Part shown: positions 9,701 through 17,071 of the stretch, piece by piece | Layout: every line of letters starts with the position of its first letter | How positions within the stretch are numbered: the first letter of the stretch is position 1 | Assembly (NCBI RefSeq): GCF_001698815.1 | Contig: NZ_LGSI01000001.1 | Location: forward strand, 1-64,000 | Direction: 5' to 3' | DNA length: 64,000 nt | Source: Pseudomonas syringae | GTDB taxonomy: Bacteria; Pseudomonadota; Gammaproteobacteria; Pseudomonadales; Pseudomonadaceae | Made by a program: the position numbers and the translations under genes | Notes under the pieces: generated by a model | The model's input: only the letters and a program-made list of their open reading frames with translations | Database searches by the model: none | Told to the model about the DNA's origin: nothing

Positions 9701-10979
9701 CATCGACCAGAGCGCCAGCCAGTTGCAAGGCACCTGGCAGTTTGCGAGCGACCTGTTCAAGCCCGAGCGTATCCAGCATTTGCTCGACAGCTGGCTGGAG
9801 ATTCTCCAACTCATCGTGCGTGACCCAGACATCAGATTGAGGGATATCAACGTGCCCACCCACATTGCAGCCAAACCTGTTGCAACAGATGCAGTTTCAC
9901 CGGCCCGATCCAAGGCTGACAAGCTGGGTTCTTTCCTGAAAAAGCCGAACAAGACCGCCAGCGCCGCGCCGTTGTTTCGCGAGTCGCTGGTCGTGCCCGG
10001 CCAGCCGTTTCCGTTGCTGGTGGAGCCCACCGACCCAGGACTGGACCTGATCGAGTGGGTCAAGGCCAATCGGCCGTTGATCGAACAGAAACTCGCCCAT
10101 CACGCGGGCATTCTGTTTCGGGGTTTCCAGCTGCGCGACATTCAGGATTTCGAAGCCTTTGCCGAAGCGGTGCAGCCGGGTTTGTACGGGCAATACGGCG
10201 ACTTGCCCAAGAAAGAAGGCGGCAAGAACACCTATCGCTCCACGCCGTACCCGGAAAAGAAAATGATCCTGTTCCACAACGAAAGCGCCCATCAGGATCG
10301 CTGGCCGCGCAAACAATTGTTTTTCTGCGAGCAACCGTCGCCGGTGGGCGGTGCCACGCCCGTGGTGGATTGCCGGTTGATGTATCGCTCGCTGCCCGTT
10401 GCGCTGCGCGAGAAGTTCGAAAGCAAGGGCTTGCTGTATGTGCGCACCTTCGCCGACAAACTCGATGTGTCGTGGCAGCACTTCTTCAAGACCGACAGCC
10501 ACGCCGAGGTCGAGGCCCGGTGCCAGTTGGCGGGCATTCAATGGGAATGGCTGGACCACGACGAATTGCAGATTCGCACACCGTGCCCGGCGATCATCGA
10601 ACACCCAATCACCGGCGAGAAAAGCTTCTTCAATCAGGTGCAGTTGCACCACATCTATTGCCTGGACCCGGACGTGCGCGACGATTTGCTGGGCCTGTTC
10701 GGCGCCCAGCGCATGCCGCGCCATGTCTATTACGGCGATGGCTCACCTATCGAAGACGACGTGATGCGTCAGTTGGGTGAGCTGTACGAGCAATGCGCGG
10801 TGCGCTTCGACTGGCGCAAGGGCGATGTAATCCTGCTCGACAACATGCTCGCCGCCCACGCCCGCGACCCGTTCGAAGGGCCGCGCAAGATCGTGGTGGC
10901 CATGGGCGAGATGGTCGAGCGCAGCGCACTGCAACACACGCCAAAACCGGTCATGGAAGCACAAGGGACTGACGCATGA
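714..10979 (+). CDS. Siderophore nonribosomal peptide synthetase, C-A-T-E-C-A-T-C with fused beta-hydroxylase
   Basis: This 3421-residue multimodular enzyme has, in order: an LCL-type C domain (HHIVSDG near 182); A1 (TSGSTGKPKG near 660); T1 (GGDS, Ser 1041); an epimerase (HHLVVDG near 1217); a C domain after the E domain (HHILMDG near 1709); A2 (near 2170); T2 (GGHS near 2553); a third C domain (HHIISDG near 2745); and a TauD/SyrP-like Fe(II)/2-oxoglutarate hydroxylase (about 3100-3405; HNE near 3188, distal His near 3382). Eye-read codes are DLWNNALTYK for A1 (close to an Ala code) and DILQLGLIWK for A2 (Gly). The N-terminal helix resembles pyoverdine side-chain synthetases. I chose ATG 714 over the in-frame 639 because pyoverdine-type homology starts at MNAQDS. 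About 25 extra residues in the second C domain come from a REP palindrome. The stop overlaps the next gene (ATGA). Confidence 0.93.
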   Translation: MNAQDSLKLARRFIELPLQKRQLFLDGLRREGIDFSVFPIPRGVAAEDRDALSYAQQRMWFLWQLDPQGAAYNLPGAVRLTGPLDESACEQAFASLIQRHETLRTVFERYADDSLHQVPCAASLVIEREDFSALPAAEREASVLELAQQQATKPFDLARGPLLRVKLLKLGAREHVLLLTLHHIVSDGWSMNVLIDEFTHFYDAHQQVRAAQMAELPIQYSDYALWQRRWLEAGEQARQLDYWQAQLGDEHPLLELPTDHSRPAVASYRGVRHEFAVDGQLVEQLRSLAQQHNVTLFMLLLGSFNVLLHRYSGQRDIRVGVPIANRNRSEIEGLIGFFVNTQVLRCQLDGQTRVSDLLQGIKETALSAQAHQDLPFERLVEALKLERSLSHTPLFQVMYNHQPHVADISSITTVCGLTLGLVENQGRTTQFDLTLDTWEKAGKLQAALTYASDLFEPATIARMARHWTNLLRAIVSDPRQCVGELSMLDPAEYQTLIHAWNPKADFQQPDRCIHQLIAEQVAAMPDSVALIHGEQRLTYRQLDTRANQLAHKLIELGVSPEVRVGVAMARSDGLIVALLAVLKAGGTYVPLDPEYPAERVAYMLHDSQAQVLLTESAVMAGLPQTQAAVVLLDHAGWLADYPQVAPQSQVSAQNLAYVIYTSGSTGKPKGVAIAHGNVAALIHWSQQAYGREDLQGVLASTSVCFDLSVWEIFVTLASGGFIVLARNALELPQLPARNQVRLINSVPSAVAALQRNGEIPDSVRIINLAGEPLKQSLVEALYQQQTIEHVYDLYGPSEDTTYSTWTRREVGGSANIGRPLSGTRSYMLDVDLQPAPIGVAAELYLAGAGITRGYLGRPGLTAERFVPDPFAANGERLYRTGDLTRYRPDGVIEYVGRIDHQVKLRGFRIELGEIEARLLSHARIKDAVVLVHDGKTLLAYVVPDGVPEDPAALNQQLKDHVLLTLPEYMVPNLFVQLDQLPTTPNGKLDRKALPQPDAVQAQRFTAPGTGREQALAEIWQQVLGVNQVGLDDNFFELGGDSIVSIQVVSRARQAGLTLTPRDLFQYQTLRSLAEVAREEMPLLLNQQPVIGSALLTPIQQWFFEQPIPERQHWNQAVLLTPKQAVDSSALQRALDWLTQQHDVLRLRFALNAAQDWQQWHAEAQPVELWQRTATGAECLRELCNDAQASLNLSQGPLLRALLVDMADGSQRLLLVIHHLVVDGVSWRVLLEDLQQAYAQAQAGQELPAAYKTSAYQQWAARLAEYASSPALEAELPYWQAQLQQAAPDLPCDNPHGGQTNAVARRISLRLDQQRTRQLLQQAPAAYRTQVNDLLLTVLSRVICNWTGHASTLIQLEGHGREQLFDDIDLTRSVGWFTSLYPLRLLPAVDLGDSIKAIKEQLRGVPNKGVGYGVLRYLARNQSLADTPQPRITFNYLGQFDQQFDEGASFMPAREGSGSGQSEQAPLANWLSIEGQVSSGELQLDWNFSHEMFHDSTIQRLVDDYTRELKTLIEHCTASVNQGMTPSDFPLARLSQKQLDGLTLTVSGVEDIYPLAPMQQGMLFHSLLEQSGGDYINQIQLSIGGLDTQRFRAAWQAAVDCHDVLRSGFIVEAPGQARICAKPGRRGLVPEGVSPDNLELEQPLQVVFRNIEVPFSVLDWRDQAEQRAALQTLAQDERDRGFDLTQAPLLRLLLVRTADDRHELIYTSHHILMDGWSNSQLLGEVLQRYQGHAPQRQVGRYRDYIAWLQRQDAGLSQGFWTEQLAVLQAPTLLAPAITTSTALQIRGYGDLYQRFDVGQSQRLSEFARQQKVTVNTLIQAAWLLLLQRYTGQDCVTFGATVAGRPADIDGIEQHIGLFINTLPVIASPRSEQPVSQWLQAVQAQNLALREHEHTPLFDIQRWAGQGGAALFDTIMVFENYPVSEVLKSSAPQGLQFGELLNHEQTHYPLTLAVGLGETLDVHFSYDLRHFAQASVEQLSRHLSALLLGMLEQPQLAVGELAMLAADEVRTILALNPPFTDVARTPVPQLIEQQAQRAPDTVALVFGAQQLSYQQLNAHANQLAHTLIARGVGPDARVGIAVERGLEMIVGLLAILKAGAAYVPLDPAYPEDRLAYMVQDSGLKLLLTQRHLLAQLPIPVDVETLIVELADNPPNAVNPPQRCAPDNLAYAIYTSGSTGKPKGVMVPHGALSNFLWSMAKKPGLTAEDRMLSLTTFSFDIFGLEIYLPLIVGARVVLVDKDTTMDAERILDLVADQNVTALQATPSTWRMVLDSPQASTLRGCKLLCGGEALADELALRMAGLGEVWNLYGPTETTIWSAQHPLLGEDPQPWLGTAIDNTALYILAANGELAPVGVAGELLIAGSGLARGYFQRPGLTAERFLPDPFGKAGERLYRTGDLARYRPDGVIEYLGRIDHQVKIRGFRIELGEIEAQLMQQTGVRDVAVLAREIAGSQQLVAYVSGVNDREALKASLKQTLPDYMVPTHWLFLERLPLTPNGKLDRKALPMPDANEAAQRFVAPQTALEKHIASVWQDVLKLERVGLSDNFFELGGHSLLATQVVARLKQQLALPVGLRDLFAEPQLQAFAARLAGQADVDPGNTLALVAAGEQATAPLSLAQRRLWVAEQFGSGSGAYGMPLALRLRGALNIESLRASLAAVIQRHEILRTAYLADDEGDPIALVSAQIALDVPLLDISHLSPVEQQAQVVLATANNTRQPISLEQAPLLRAQVLRVSATEHVLLYSMHHIISDGWSMAVLVNELVQNYAALEQGADSALQPLPVQYSDYARWQLALERSGALREQAGYWQQALAGSSGLLPLHMDFPRPASASYAGANLQFSLPSALSDALNRVAQRAGVTLYSTLLAAFQVLLHQCTDADDLLIGADVAGRQQPELEGLIGFFVNILPLRSRFAADQPFSAFLATTQETALSAFEHQDLPLDMIVEAAGTSRHKGVNPLVQVLFVMNNLPLHSAGIEGIAVEVLPDPGGYSKFDMALFIDQSASQLQGTWQFASDLFKPERIQHLLDSWLEILQLIVRDPDIRLRDINVPTHIAAKPVATDAVSPARSKADKLGSFLKKPNKTASAAPLFRESLVVPGQPFPLLVEPTDPGLDLIEWVKANRPLIEQKLAHHAGILFRGFQLRDIQDFEAFAEAVQPGLYGQYGDLPKKEGGKNTYRSTPYPEKKMILFHNESAHQDRWPRKQLFFCEQPSPVGGATPVVDCRLMYRSLPVALREKFESKGLLYVRTFADKLDVSWQHFFKTDSHAEVEARCQLAGIQWEWLDHDELQIRTPCPAIIEHPITGEKSFFNQVQLHHIYCLDPDVRDDLLGLFGAQRMPRHVYYGDGSPIEDDVMRQLGELYEQCAVRFDWRKGDVILLDNMLAAHARDPFEGPRKIVVAMGEMVERSALQHTPKPVMEAQGTDA
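5578..5601 (+). repeat. REP palindrome embedded in frame in the NRPS coding sequence
   Basis: The 24 bases starting GGTAGGAGGGGACTTGTCCC are shared with the REP pair at 55491-55606. Here they are translated as part of the second condensation domain (around residues 1622-1630), between the LRSGF and LQVVF segments. The frame stays open through it. Compact relatives, as I remember them, have only about 8-10 residues between these segments, whereas this protein has about 33. Confidence 0.75.
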
Positions 10980-13900
10980 ATACGCACGACGAAGTGATCA
11001 CCGACCTGGGCCTTGCCTTGCTGGCGCAACAGCTGACCGAGCTTGAGCCCGTGCAAAACGGCGCCAACTGGGGCGAGTCCGCGTATTTTCTGCGCATCGA
11101 CATCGAGGGCCAACTGGACCCACAGCACGTGCAACGTGCGCTGGACGAATGTGTGAAGCGTCAGCCAGTGTTGGCCACGCAATTGCGATCGGTGCCGGGT
11201 TACCACGGCCTGCGCCAGTTCCCCGGCGCGGGTCGGCTGGATTTTGCCTTGATGGTGGATGAGCAGGCCCAGTCGGCGCAGGACCTCGAGCAACGCCTGG
11301 CGCAGTGGTATGCGCGGCCGTTGCAACTGGCGACAGGCCGGTTCGCCGAAGCCCTGTTGCTGCGCCGGGATGCGCAGGCCTGGCAACTGGTGCTGGGCGT
11401 AGGCAAGTTTCTCGTGGATCAGGAAAGCCTGAAGATCCTGTTCCGGGATTTGCTGGCGGCCTACAGCAATCAGGTTGCCGGTGAAGAAGAGCAGGCGCAG
11501 TTCGCGCAGTATCTGGAATGGCGCAGCGAAGTGGTGCTCGACGAAGACGCCGGGACTGCCAAAAGCTATTGGCAGGCGCAGCTGAATTCGCAGCAAACCA
11601 CTGCCCCGGATCTGCCGGAGCGCCGCCGAGGAGCGGTAGCTCGTGCGACGATCCAGAGTCTTGAGGCTGCAATCGATCCTCAGTTATTGACCCGTCTCGA
11701 TACCTTGGCCGCAACGCAGGCGCGTCCGCTGGAAACGATGTTGCAGGCCGCGTGGTGGCTGCTGTTGAGACGGATCAGCGGCCGCGAAGTGTTCGTCGGC
11801 ACCTGGCGTCACGATGCGCGCCGGGATTATGAATTCTTCACTGACAGCATCGGCCTGTTCGAGAAGAACCTGCCGCTGACGTTCTCCCCTGACATGAATC
11901 AGCCGTTCAGCGTCTGGCTTGCCGGCATTGGCGCGCAGCTGGAAGATCACAGCACCTGGCAGGAATACCTGCCGGCTTCAGTGGTCTCGTCGGCCTATGG
12001 CTTTGCAGTGCGCGGATCGGCTCGAACGCAAACTGCTGCGGGCTTGAGCTGGACGCCCGGCGAGTTGCCGGAAACTGCGCCGCAGTTCGAGCTGGTGTTG
12101 AACGCGCTGCTTGATCAAAACCAGAAAGCCAGCCGCTTACGCCTGGACTTTCTGCCGGAGCGGCACGCGGAAAACACCGTGCAGCGTTTGCTGGGTCAGT
12201 ATCAGGTGCTGTTGCAAAGCATTGCCGAGCCGCAAAACGCGGCGACGCCAATGGCCCAGCTCAATGTGTCGAGCGAGCAGGAACGGGAGGCATTGCTGGC
12301 GCTCAACCCTGCGCCGCTGAACCTGCCCGATCAGGGTTTGTTGCCCGCGATCATTGCCCGTTGGGCGCAGCAAACTCCGGACGCCGTCGCGCTTGAAGCC
12401 GATGGGCAACGCCTTACTTACGCCGAGCTTGAGGTTCAGGTTCGTCAGGTCGCCGCAGGTTTTGTCGCCCAAGGCATCACCCGCGGATCAATCGTTGCCC
12501 TGGCGCTGCCACGTTGCATGAATCAGGTGCTGGCGATTCTGGCTGCGTGGCGCGCAGGGGCTGCTTATCTGCCGCTTGATCCGGCCTGGCCGCTGGCGCG
12601 TCGCCAGTCGATTGTTGAGCAGGCGGGCGCGAGTCTGGTGATTGAAGATGCCGCTGACCTTATGACGGTTGAGTCGCCGGAGTTGACCGAACTTGAGCTG
12701 AGTGGCGCTGACGCGGCCTACGTGTTGTTCACCTCAGGCTCGACCGGAACGCCCAAGGGCGTGGTAATCGAGCATCGCCAATTGCTCAATTACACGGCTG
12801 GGGTAACGCGCCAGTTGGGTCTTGATGGCTGTAAGCATTTCGCCTTGGGCTCGACCGTGGCAGCTGATCTGGGTAATACCACCCTATACGGTGCGCTGTT
12901 CAACGGTGCCACCCTGCATATTTGCAGTGATCAGGTGATGCAGGATGCGCAGGGCTTTGCCGATTTCGTTCAGGCGCAGCGGATCGATTGCCTGAAAATC
13001 GTGCCATCGCATCTGAGCGCCTTGCTGGATGTCGAGCGACCCAGCCTGCCGGGGACGCTGGTGCTGGGCGGCGAGGCGATTGCGAGCAGTCTGGTCGAGC
13101 GGATTTTGCAGATTCGTCCCGATTGTCGGTTGTTCAATCATTACGGCCCGACCGAAACCACGGTCGGTGTCATGGTCCATCCAATCACCCGCGCCGATGC
13201 GCAGCAGCCCGGCATCCCGCTCAGCCAGGTGCTGCCCAATAATCAGGTGTACATCCTGGATGCCCGGCAACAGCTGGTGGCGGGCGGCGAACTGGGTGAG
13301 TTGTATATCGGTGGCCGGCAACTGGCGCGGGGCTATCTGAATACTGCTGCTGACGATCAGGCGTTTATCCCCAATCCGTTTGCGACGGGCGAGCGGCTGT
13401 ACCGCAGCGGCGATCTGGCCCGCTATCGCGTCGATGGCAGCATCGAGCTTTATGGGCGCAAGGATCAGCAAGTGAAAGTGCGCGGCTTCCGTATCGAACT
13501 GGCGGAAATCGAAGCACAGCTGCTGCAACTCCCGGAAGTCAGCGAAGCCGTGGTGTTGCTGGACCCGTCATCCGCAGAGCCGGTGGCCTTTGTCGTGGCG
13601 GGGCGGGGCGTATCGGGCGAAGCGCTCAAGGCCGAACTGGCGCTGCGTTTACCCGCCGTAATGGTGCCGGGGCGTATGCAACTGCTGGAACGCATGCCGC
13701 GTCTGGGCAATGGCAAGGTGGATCGACAGGCGCTGTCGCGATGTGAAGCCAGCGAGCCAGCGCACGCGTATCTGGCACCGCGCGATGCCTTGGAACAGCT
13801 GCTGGCTTCGCGCATGGCGCAGTTGTTGGGGCAGGAAACCTTGAGCGTTGATCAGGACTTTTTCGCTGCCGGCGGCCATTCGTTGCTGGTGATCAAGCTG

Positions 13901-14110
13901 GTGGCCGGTATTCGCAAACTGCTGCAATGCGAAGTGCAGCCGGGCATCGTCTTCGACAATCCAACCCCGGCGGCGCTGGCCCTGGCGTTGCGCGAACGGG
14001 AGGCGAGTCCTGGCCAGCTGGAGAAAATTGCTCAGGCGCGCCTGACACTGGATGCCATGACCCCCGAAGAGAAAGCGCAGATGCTGGCGAGGGCGCGGCA
14101 AGGGGCTTGA
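10976..14110 (+). CDS. Nonribosomal peptide synthetase, interface-like C domain, Asp-specific A domain, T domain
   Basis: This 1044-residue single-module enzyme starts inside the stop of the previous gene (ATGA), so the two are translationally coupled. Its N-terminal condensation-fold domain (about 30-430) lacks the catalytic HHxxxDG: the aligned segment reads GKFLVDQ (near 141). The A domain (about 460-940; FTSGSTGTPKG near 585) gives the code DLTKVGHVGK, a classic Asp signature. The T domain has GGHS near 967. About 50 residues follow, with no thioesterase or further C domain, so the chain must pass to another protein or be released in trans. The dead C domain upstream of an Asp A domain, with a hydroxylase fused to the partner NRPS, matches the interface domain of Reitz, Butler and colleagues. 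The inferred product residue is beta-hydroxyaspartate, predicted L-threo by that scheme. Confidence 0.92.
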   Translation: MNTHDEVITDLGLALLAQQLTELEPVQNGANWGESAYFLRIDIEGQLDPQHVQRALDECVKRQPVLATQLRSVPGYHGLRQFPGAGRLDFALMVDEQAQSAQDLEQRLAQWYARPLQLATGRFAEALLLRRDAQAWQLVLGVGKFLVDQESLKILFRDLLAAYSNQVAGEEEQAQFAQYLEWRSEVVLDEDAGTAKSYWQAQLNSQQTTAPDLPERRRGAVARATIQSLEAAIDPQLLTRLDTLAATQARPLETMLQAAWWLLLRRISGREVFVGTWRHDARRDYEFFTDSIGLFEKNLPLTFSPDMNQPFSVWLAGIGAQLEDHSTWQEYLPASVVSSAYGFAVRGSARTQTAAGLSWTPGELPETAPQFELVLNALLDQNQKASRLRLDFLPERHAENTVQRLLGQYQVLLQSIAEPQNAATPMAQLNVSSEQEREALLALNPAPLNLPDQGLLPAIIARWAQQTPDAVALEADGQRLTYAELEVQVRQVAAGFVAQGITRGSIVALALPRCMNQVLAILAAWRAGAAYLPLDPAWPLARRQSIVEQAGASLVIEDAADLMTVESPELTELELSGADAAYVLFTSGSTGTPKGVVIEHRQLLNYTAGVTRQLGLDGCKHFALGSTVAADLGNTTLYGALFNGATLHICSDQVMQDAQGFADFVQAQRIDCLKIVPSHLSALLDVERPSLPGTLVLGGEAIASSLVERILQIRPDCRLFNHYGPTETTVGVMVHPITRADAQQPGIPLSQVLPNNQVYILDARQQLVAGGELGELYIGGRQLARGYLNTAADDQAFIPNPFATGERLYRSGDLARYRVDGSIELYGRKDQQVKVRGFRIELAEIEAQLLQLPEVSEAVVLLDPSSAEPVAFVVAGRGVSGEALKAELALRLPAVMVPGRMQLLERMPRLGNGKVDRQALSRCEASEPAHAYLAPRDALEQLLASRMAQLLGQETLSVDQDFFAAGGHSLLVIKLVAGIRKLLQCEVQPGIVFDNPTPAALALALREREASPGQLEKIAQARLTLDAMTPEEKAQMLARARQGA

Positions 14111-14123
14111 TTAGGCGCTCGGC

Positions 14124-14227
14124 TGTAGGACCGGCTTTAGCCGGGAGGGCAATTGACGCTTTCGCGACTAAAGTCGCTCCTACGGCTGATTCGCGGGCAA
14201 GTCGGAACGCCGCCCGCTCGCTCCAAC
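14124..14227. repeat. Composite REP/REPIN cluster
   Basis: A REP starting TGTAGGACCGGCTTTAGCCG pairs with an inverted ACTAAAGTCGCTCCTAC arm. A third arm follows (14190-14227), starting TTCGCGGGCAAGTCGGAACG and ending GCTCGCTCCAAC. That last 38-base arm recurs identically at 18136-18173. The cluster lies between the NRPS operon and the receptor gene and may act as a transcription boundary. Confidence 0.8.
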
Positions 14228-14299
14228 GGGTTTGAGATACGTCCGGTTTTTGCCAACAACGGGAAATATTCGCAAATGGAGAAATTTTCCCCATTTCAC

Positions 14300-14322
14300 T
14301 AAATTTTCACTTTCCCGTTCGT
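14300..14322 (+). promoter_or_regulatory. Weak candidate iron-starvation box upstream of the receptor
   Basis: CTAAAT is followed by CGT after 15 bases, against the 16 of the consensus. It sits in an AT-rich stretch about 170 bases upstream of the receptor start. The spacing is off by one, so I rate it low. The rest of 14228-14494 shows no gene. Confidence 0.3.
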
Positions 14323-14494
14323 TCATTCAAAGCTCGATACCGTTTTCGCTGCCCGCTTTATTCCTGGGCGCGTGTCTTTGTGCAGTAAACACGGCGCCTT
14401 GACGCTAACGACGAGCAACTCATTCTTTACTGGCCAGCCATCCTCAGAGACGGCGGCCCGCCAACTTAACAATTCAATCGGGGTGATTCATCGC

Positions 14495-16993
14495 ATGAAA
14501 TCCAGGAACCAGACATTTGCCAGGCGTTTGTTGAAATCGCCGATGCCTTCATGGAGAACTTCTGCATCCGTAGTGGTATTGGGGTTGGCGCTGGGAACGT
14601 GCGAGGGCGTATTCGCCGAAGTCCGTCACGTGAATATTCCGGCCCAGCCGCTGGATACCGCGCTGAATGCGCTGGGCGCGCAAACCGGGCTGCAAGTGTT
14701 ATATCGGCCGGAAATGGTCAGCGGCAAGAAATCCGTGGCGGTCAATGGCGACCTTGAGCCGGGTGCTGCGCTGGACAAGTTGCTCAATGGCGCCGGCCTG
14801 ACGTATCGCATCGAAAACAACACGATTTTCCTTAGCGAAGAGTCGGTTGCGGGCGGCGCGATGGAACTGGGCGCGACGACGATTCAGGGCCAGGGCATGG
14901 GCCAGGCGACTGAGAACTCCAAGTCCTACACCACCGGTTTGACCAGCGTGGGCTCTAAAACCCCCACCAGCCTGCGCCAGACGCCGCAGTCGATTTCCAT
15001 CATCAGCCAACAAATGATGGCTGATCAGCAGTTGACCGATATCAACGATGCACTGCGCATGACGCCGGGCATCACCGTGCAGAACAGCACCTATCGGACC
15101 TTCGACATTCTGTCCCGTGGTTTCAAGATCGAAAACTTCCAGCTCGATGGTGCCGCGCCGATGGCGTTGGGCAGCTCGCTGGGCAGCTTCTATTCGTCCA
15201 ACGTCTACGATCTGGCCGAGTTCGACCACATTGAAGTGCTGCGTGGTTCGGCGGCATTGTTCGGCGGCACCGGTGATCCGGGCGGCATCGTCAACATGGT
15301 GCGCAAGCGCCCGATGGACACCTATCAGCTGAAACTCACCGCGTCGGCGGGCAGCTGGGACAACTATCGCCAGGAAGTGGACCTCACTGGCCCGATCGCC
15401 TTCGACGGCAAACTGCGCGGGCGTATGGTGGTTGCCAACACCGATCGGCAGTATTTCATCGATAACCGCAGCACGGAAAAACCGTTCGTCTATGGCGTCC
15501 TCGAAGCTGACGTCACCGATGACACCATGCTTACCGCCGGTATCCGCTATAACAAAGCCCATGAAAATGGCACGCAAAACTCTGTACCGCGCTACCTCGA
15601 CGGTTCCGATATCGGTCTGCCGCGTCACACCAGCCTCGGTCAAAACTGGGGTTATACCGACACCACGGGGCGCGAGATTTTCGCCAAGATCGACCACAAG
15701 CTTTCCGATGACTGGAAACTCAACGTTTCCTATACCGATCTTTGGGATGTCGGTTACTTCAAGACCACTACCGTCAGCGGTGTAGGCGTCGATAAGGCGA
15801 CCGGAGCCGGATTGTCCTGGAGCAGCACGACTGCCAAACAGGAAAACCAGCAGCGCATGTGGGACACCAACCTGTCGGGTACTTTCGATATGTTTGGCCT
15901 GAAACATGATCTGGTCGTCGGCGCTGACTATCAGGACGTGACCAGTCGCTGGCTCGGGGTTGCCCGAGTGGTCGGTGGCGCAATCAACCCTTACGACCCG
16001 GACAGCACGCCGTTCGCCGAGCCGGCAAACAACACCAACTACACACGTGATTACAGTCCCAACGACCAGAAGCAGTACGGTCTGTATGGCAGCTTGCGCA
16101 TGCAGTTGGCCGAGCCGCTGCACTTGATCCTTGGCGCCCGTGTACAACGCTACAAATTCGATCAGACCTACAAGACGCTTACTGCGGGCACCTGGAAGAC
16201 TTCATCGGAAATTTCCATGCGCGAACCGACCAAAGTCACGCCGTATGGCGGACTGGTCTATGACCTGAATGACGAGTGGTCGGTGTACGGCAGCTATTCG
16301 GAGATCTACAAGCCGCAGGTCAGTTTGCTGACCGGTTCGGGCTCCTCGCTCGAAGCCATGGAAGGCAAGACCTATGAAACCGGTCTTAAAGGCGAGTTGT
16401 TCGGCGGCAGCGTCAACACCAACTTCGCGCTGTATTACACCAAGCGTGACAATCAGGGCGTGCGCGATCCGGCTTATCCTGCCAACGACTATGACTTCTC
16501 CGGCAGCTGCTGCTGGATTGGTAGCGGCGAAGTGGTGAGCAAGGGCGTCGACATGGAAGTGTCGGGTGAAATCATGCCTGACTGGATGTTGATGGCCGGT
16601 TATACCTACAACCAGAACCATAACAAGAGCTCCAAGACGCTGCTGAGCACCCAGACGCCCAAGCACTTGTTCAAGCTGTTTTCCACCTATCAGCTGCCCG
16701 GCGTGTTGTCGGACTTTAAAGTGGGTGGCGGCGTGAACCTGCAAAGCTCCAACTACTACAGCGGCACGGTGACCAACAACGGCGCCACCAACACCTATGA
16801 CTTCGAACAGGCGGGCTATGCGGTCTGGAATGCGTTGGCCGAATACAAGGTCGACGAACACTGGACCGTCACCTATAACGCCAACAACATTTTCGACAAG
16901 ACGTATTACTCCACAGTGGGATCGACATCCGCCACCAACTGGTATGGCGAACCGCGCAACCACATGCTGACCTTGCGCGGCACCTTCTGGTAA
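14495..16993 (+). CDS. FpvA-like TonB-dependent ferrisiderophore receptor with signalling (STN) domain
   Basis: This 832-residue outer-membrane receptor takes up a ferric siderophore with TonB energy. A signal peptide ends near CEGVFA. An STN secretin/TonB signalling domain follows (about 40-105; NIPAQPLDTAL opening), then the plug (SLRQTPQSISII, LRMTPGI, LRGSAALFGGTGDPGG) and the beta-barrel, ending in the C-terminal aromatic LRGTFW typical of Bam substrates. The STN domain implies cell-surface signalling through an anti-sigma factor, but no sigma/anti-sigma pair is in this window. I chose ATG 14495 because it has GGGGTGA eight bases upstream and opens the signal peptide; an in-frame ATG lies at 14372. 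Its place after the NRPS genes suggests it imports their product. Confidence 0.9.
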   Translation: MKSRNQTFARRLLKSPMPSWRTSASVVVLGLALGTCEGVFAEVRHVNIPAQPLDTALNALGAQTGLQVLYRPEMVSGKKSVAVNGDLEPGAALDKLLNGAGLTYRIENNTIFLSEESVAGGAMELGATTIQGQGMGQATENSKSYTTGLTSVGSKTPTSLRQTPQSISIISQQMMADQQLTDINDALRMTPGITVQNSTYRTFDILSRGFKIENFQLDGAAPMALGSSLGSFYSSNVYDLAEFDHIEVLRGSAALFGGTGDPGGIVNMVRKRPMDTYQLKLTASAGSWDNYRQEVDLTGPIAFDGKLRGRMVVANTDRQYFIDNRSTEKPFVYGVLEADVTDDTMLTAGIRYNKAHENGTQNSVPRYLDGSDIGLPRHTSLGQNWGYTDTTGREIFAKIDHKLSDDWKLNVSYTDLWDVGYFKTTTVSGVGVDKATGAGLSWSSTTAKQENQQRMWDTNLSGTFDMFGLKHDLVVGADYQDVTSRWLGVARVVGGAINPYDPDSTPFAEPANNTNYTRDYSPNDQKQYGLYGSLRMQLAEPLHLILGARVQRYKFDQTYKTLTAGTWKTSSEISMREPTKVTPYGGLVYDLNDEWSVYGSYSEIYKPQVSLLTGSGSSLEAMEGKTYETGLKGELFGGSVNTNFALYYTKRDNQGVRDPAYPANDYDFSGSCCWIGSGEVVSKGVDMEVSGEIMPDWMLMAGYTYNQNHNKSSKTLLSTQTPKHLFKLFSTYQLPGVLSDFKVGGGVNLQSSNYYSGTVTNNGATNTYDFEQAGYAVWNALAEYKVDEHWTVTYNANNIFDKTYYSTVGSTSATNWYGEPRNHMLTLRGTFW

Positions 16994-17010
16994 CAGAACG
17001 CGCTTGAATG

Positions 17011-17047
17011 AAAAGGGGGAGCCAGATCACTGGCTCCCCCTTTTTTT
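17011..17047 (+). terminator. Rho-independent terminator after the receptor gene
   Basis: A perfect GGGGGAGCCAG/CTGGCTCCCCC hairpin is followed by a run of T. It lies 18 bases after the receptor stop and between convergent genes. Flanking A and T runs could let it work in both directions. Confidence 0.9.
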
Positions 17048-17071
17048 GTTGTCGATGTTGCGGTCCTGCAA

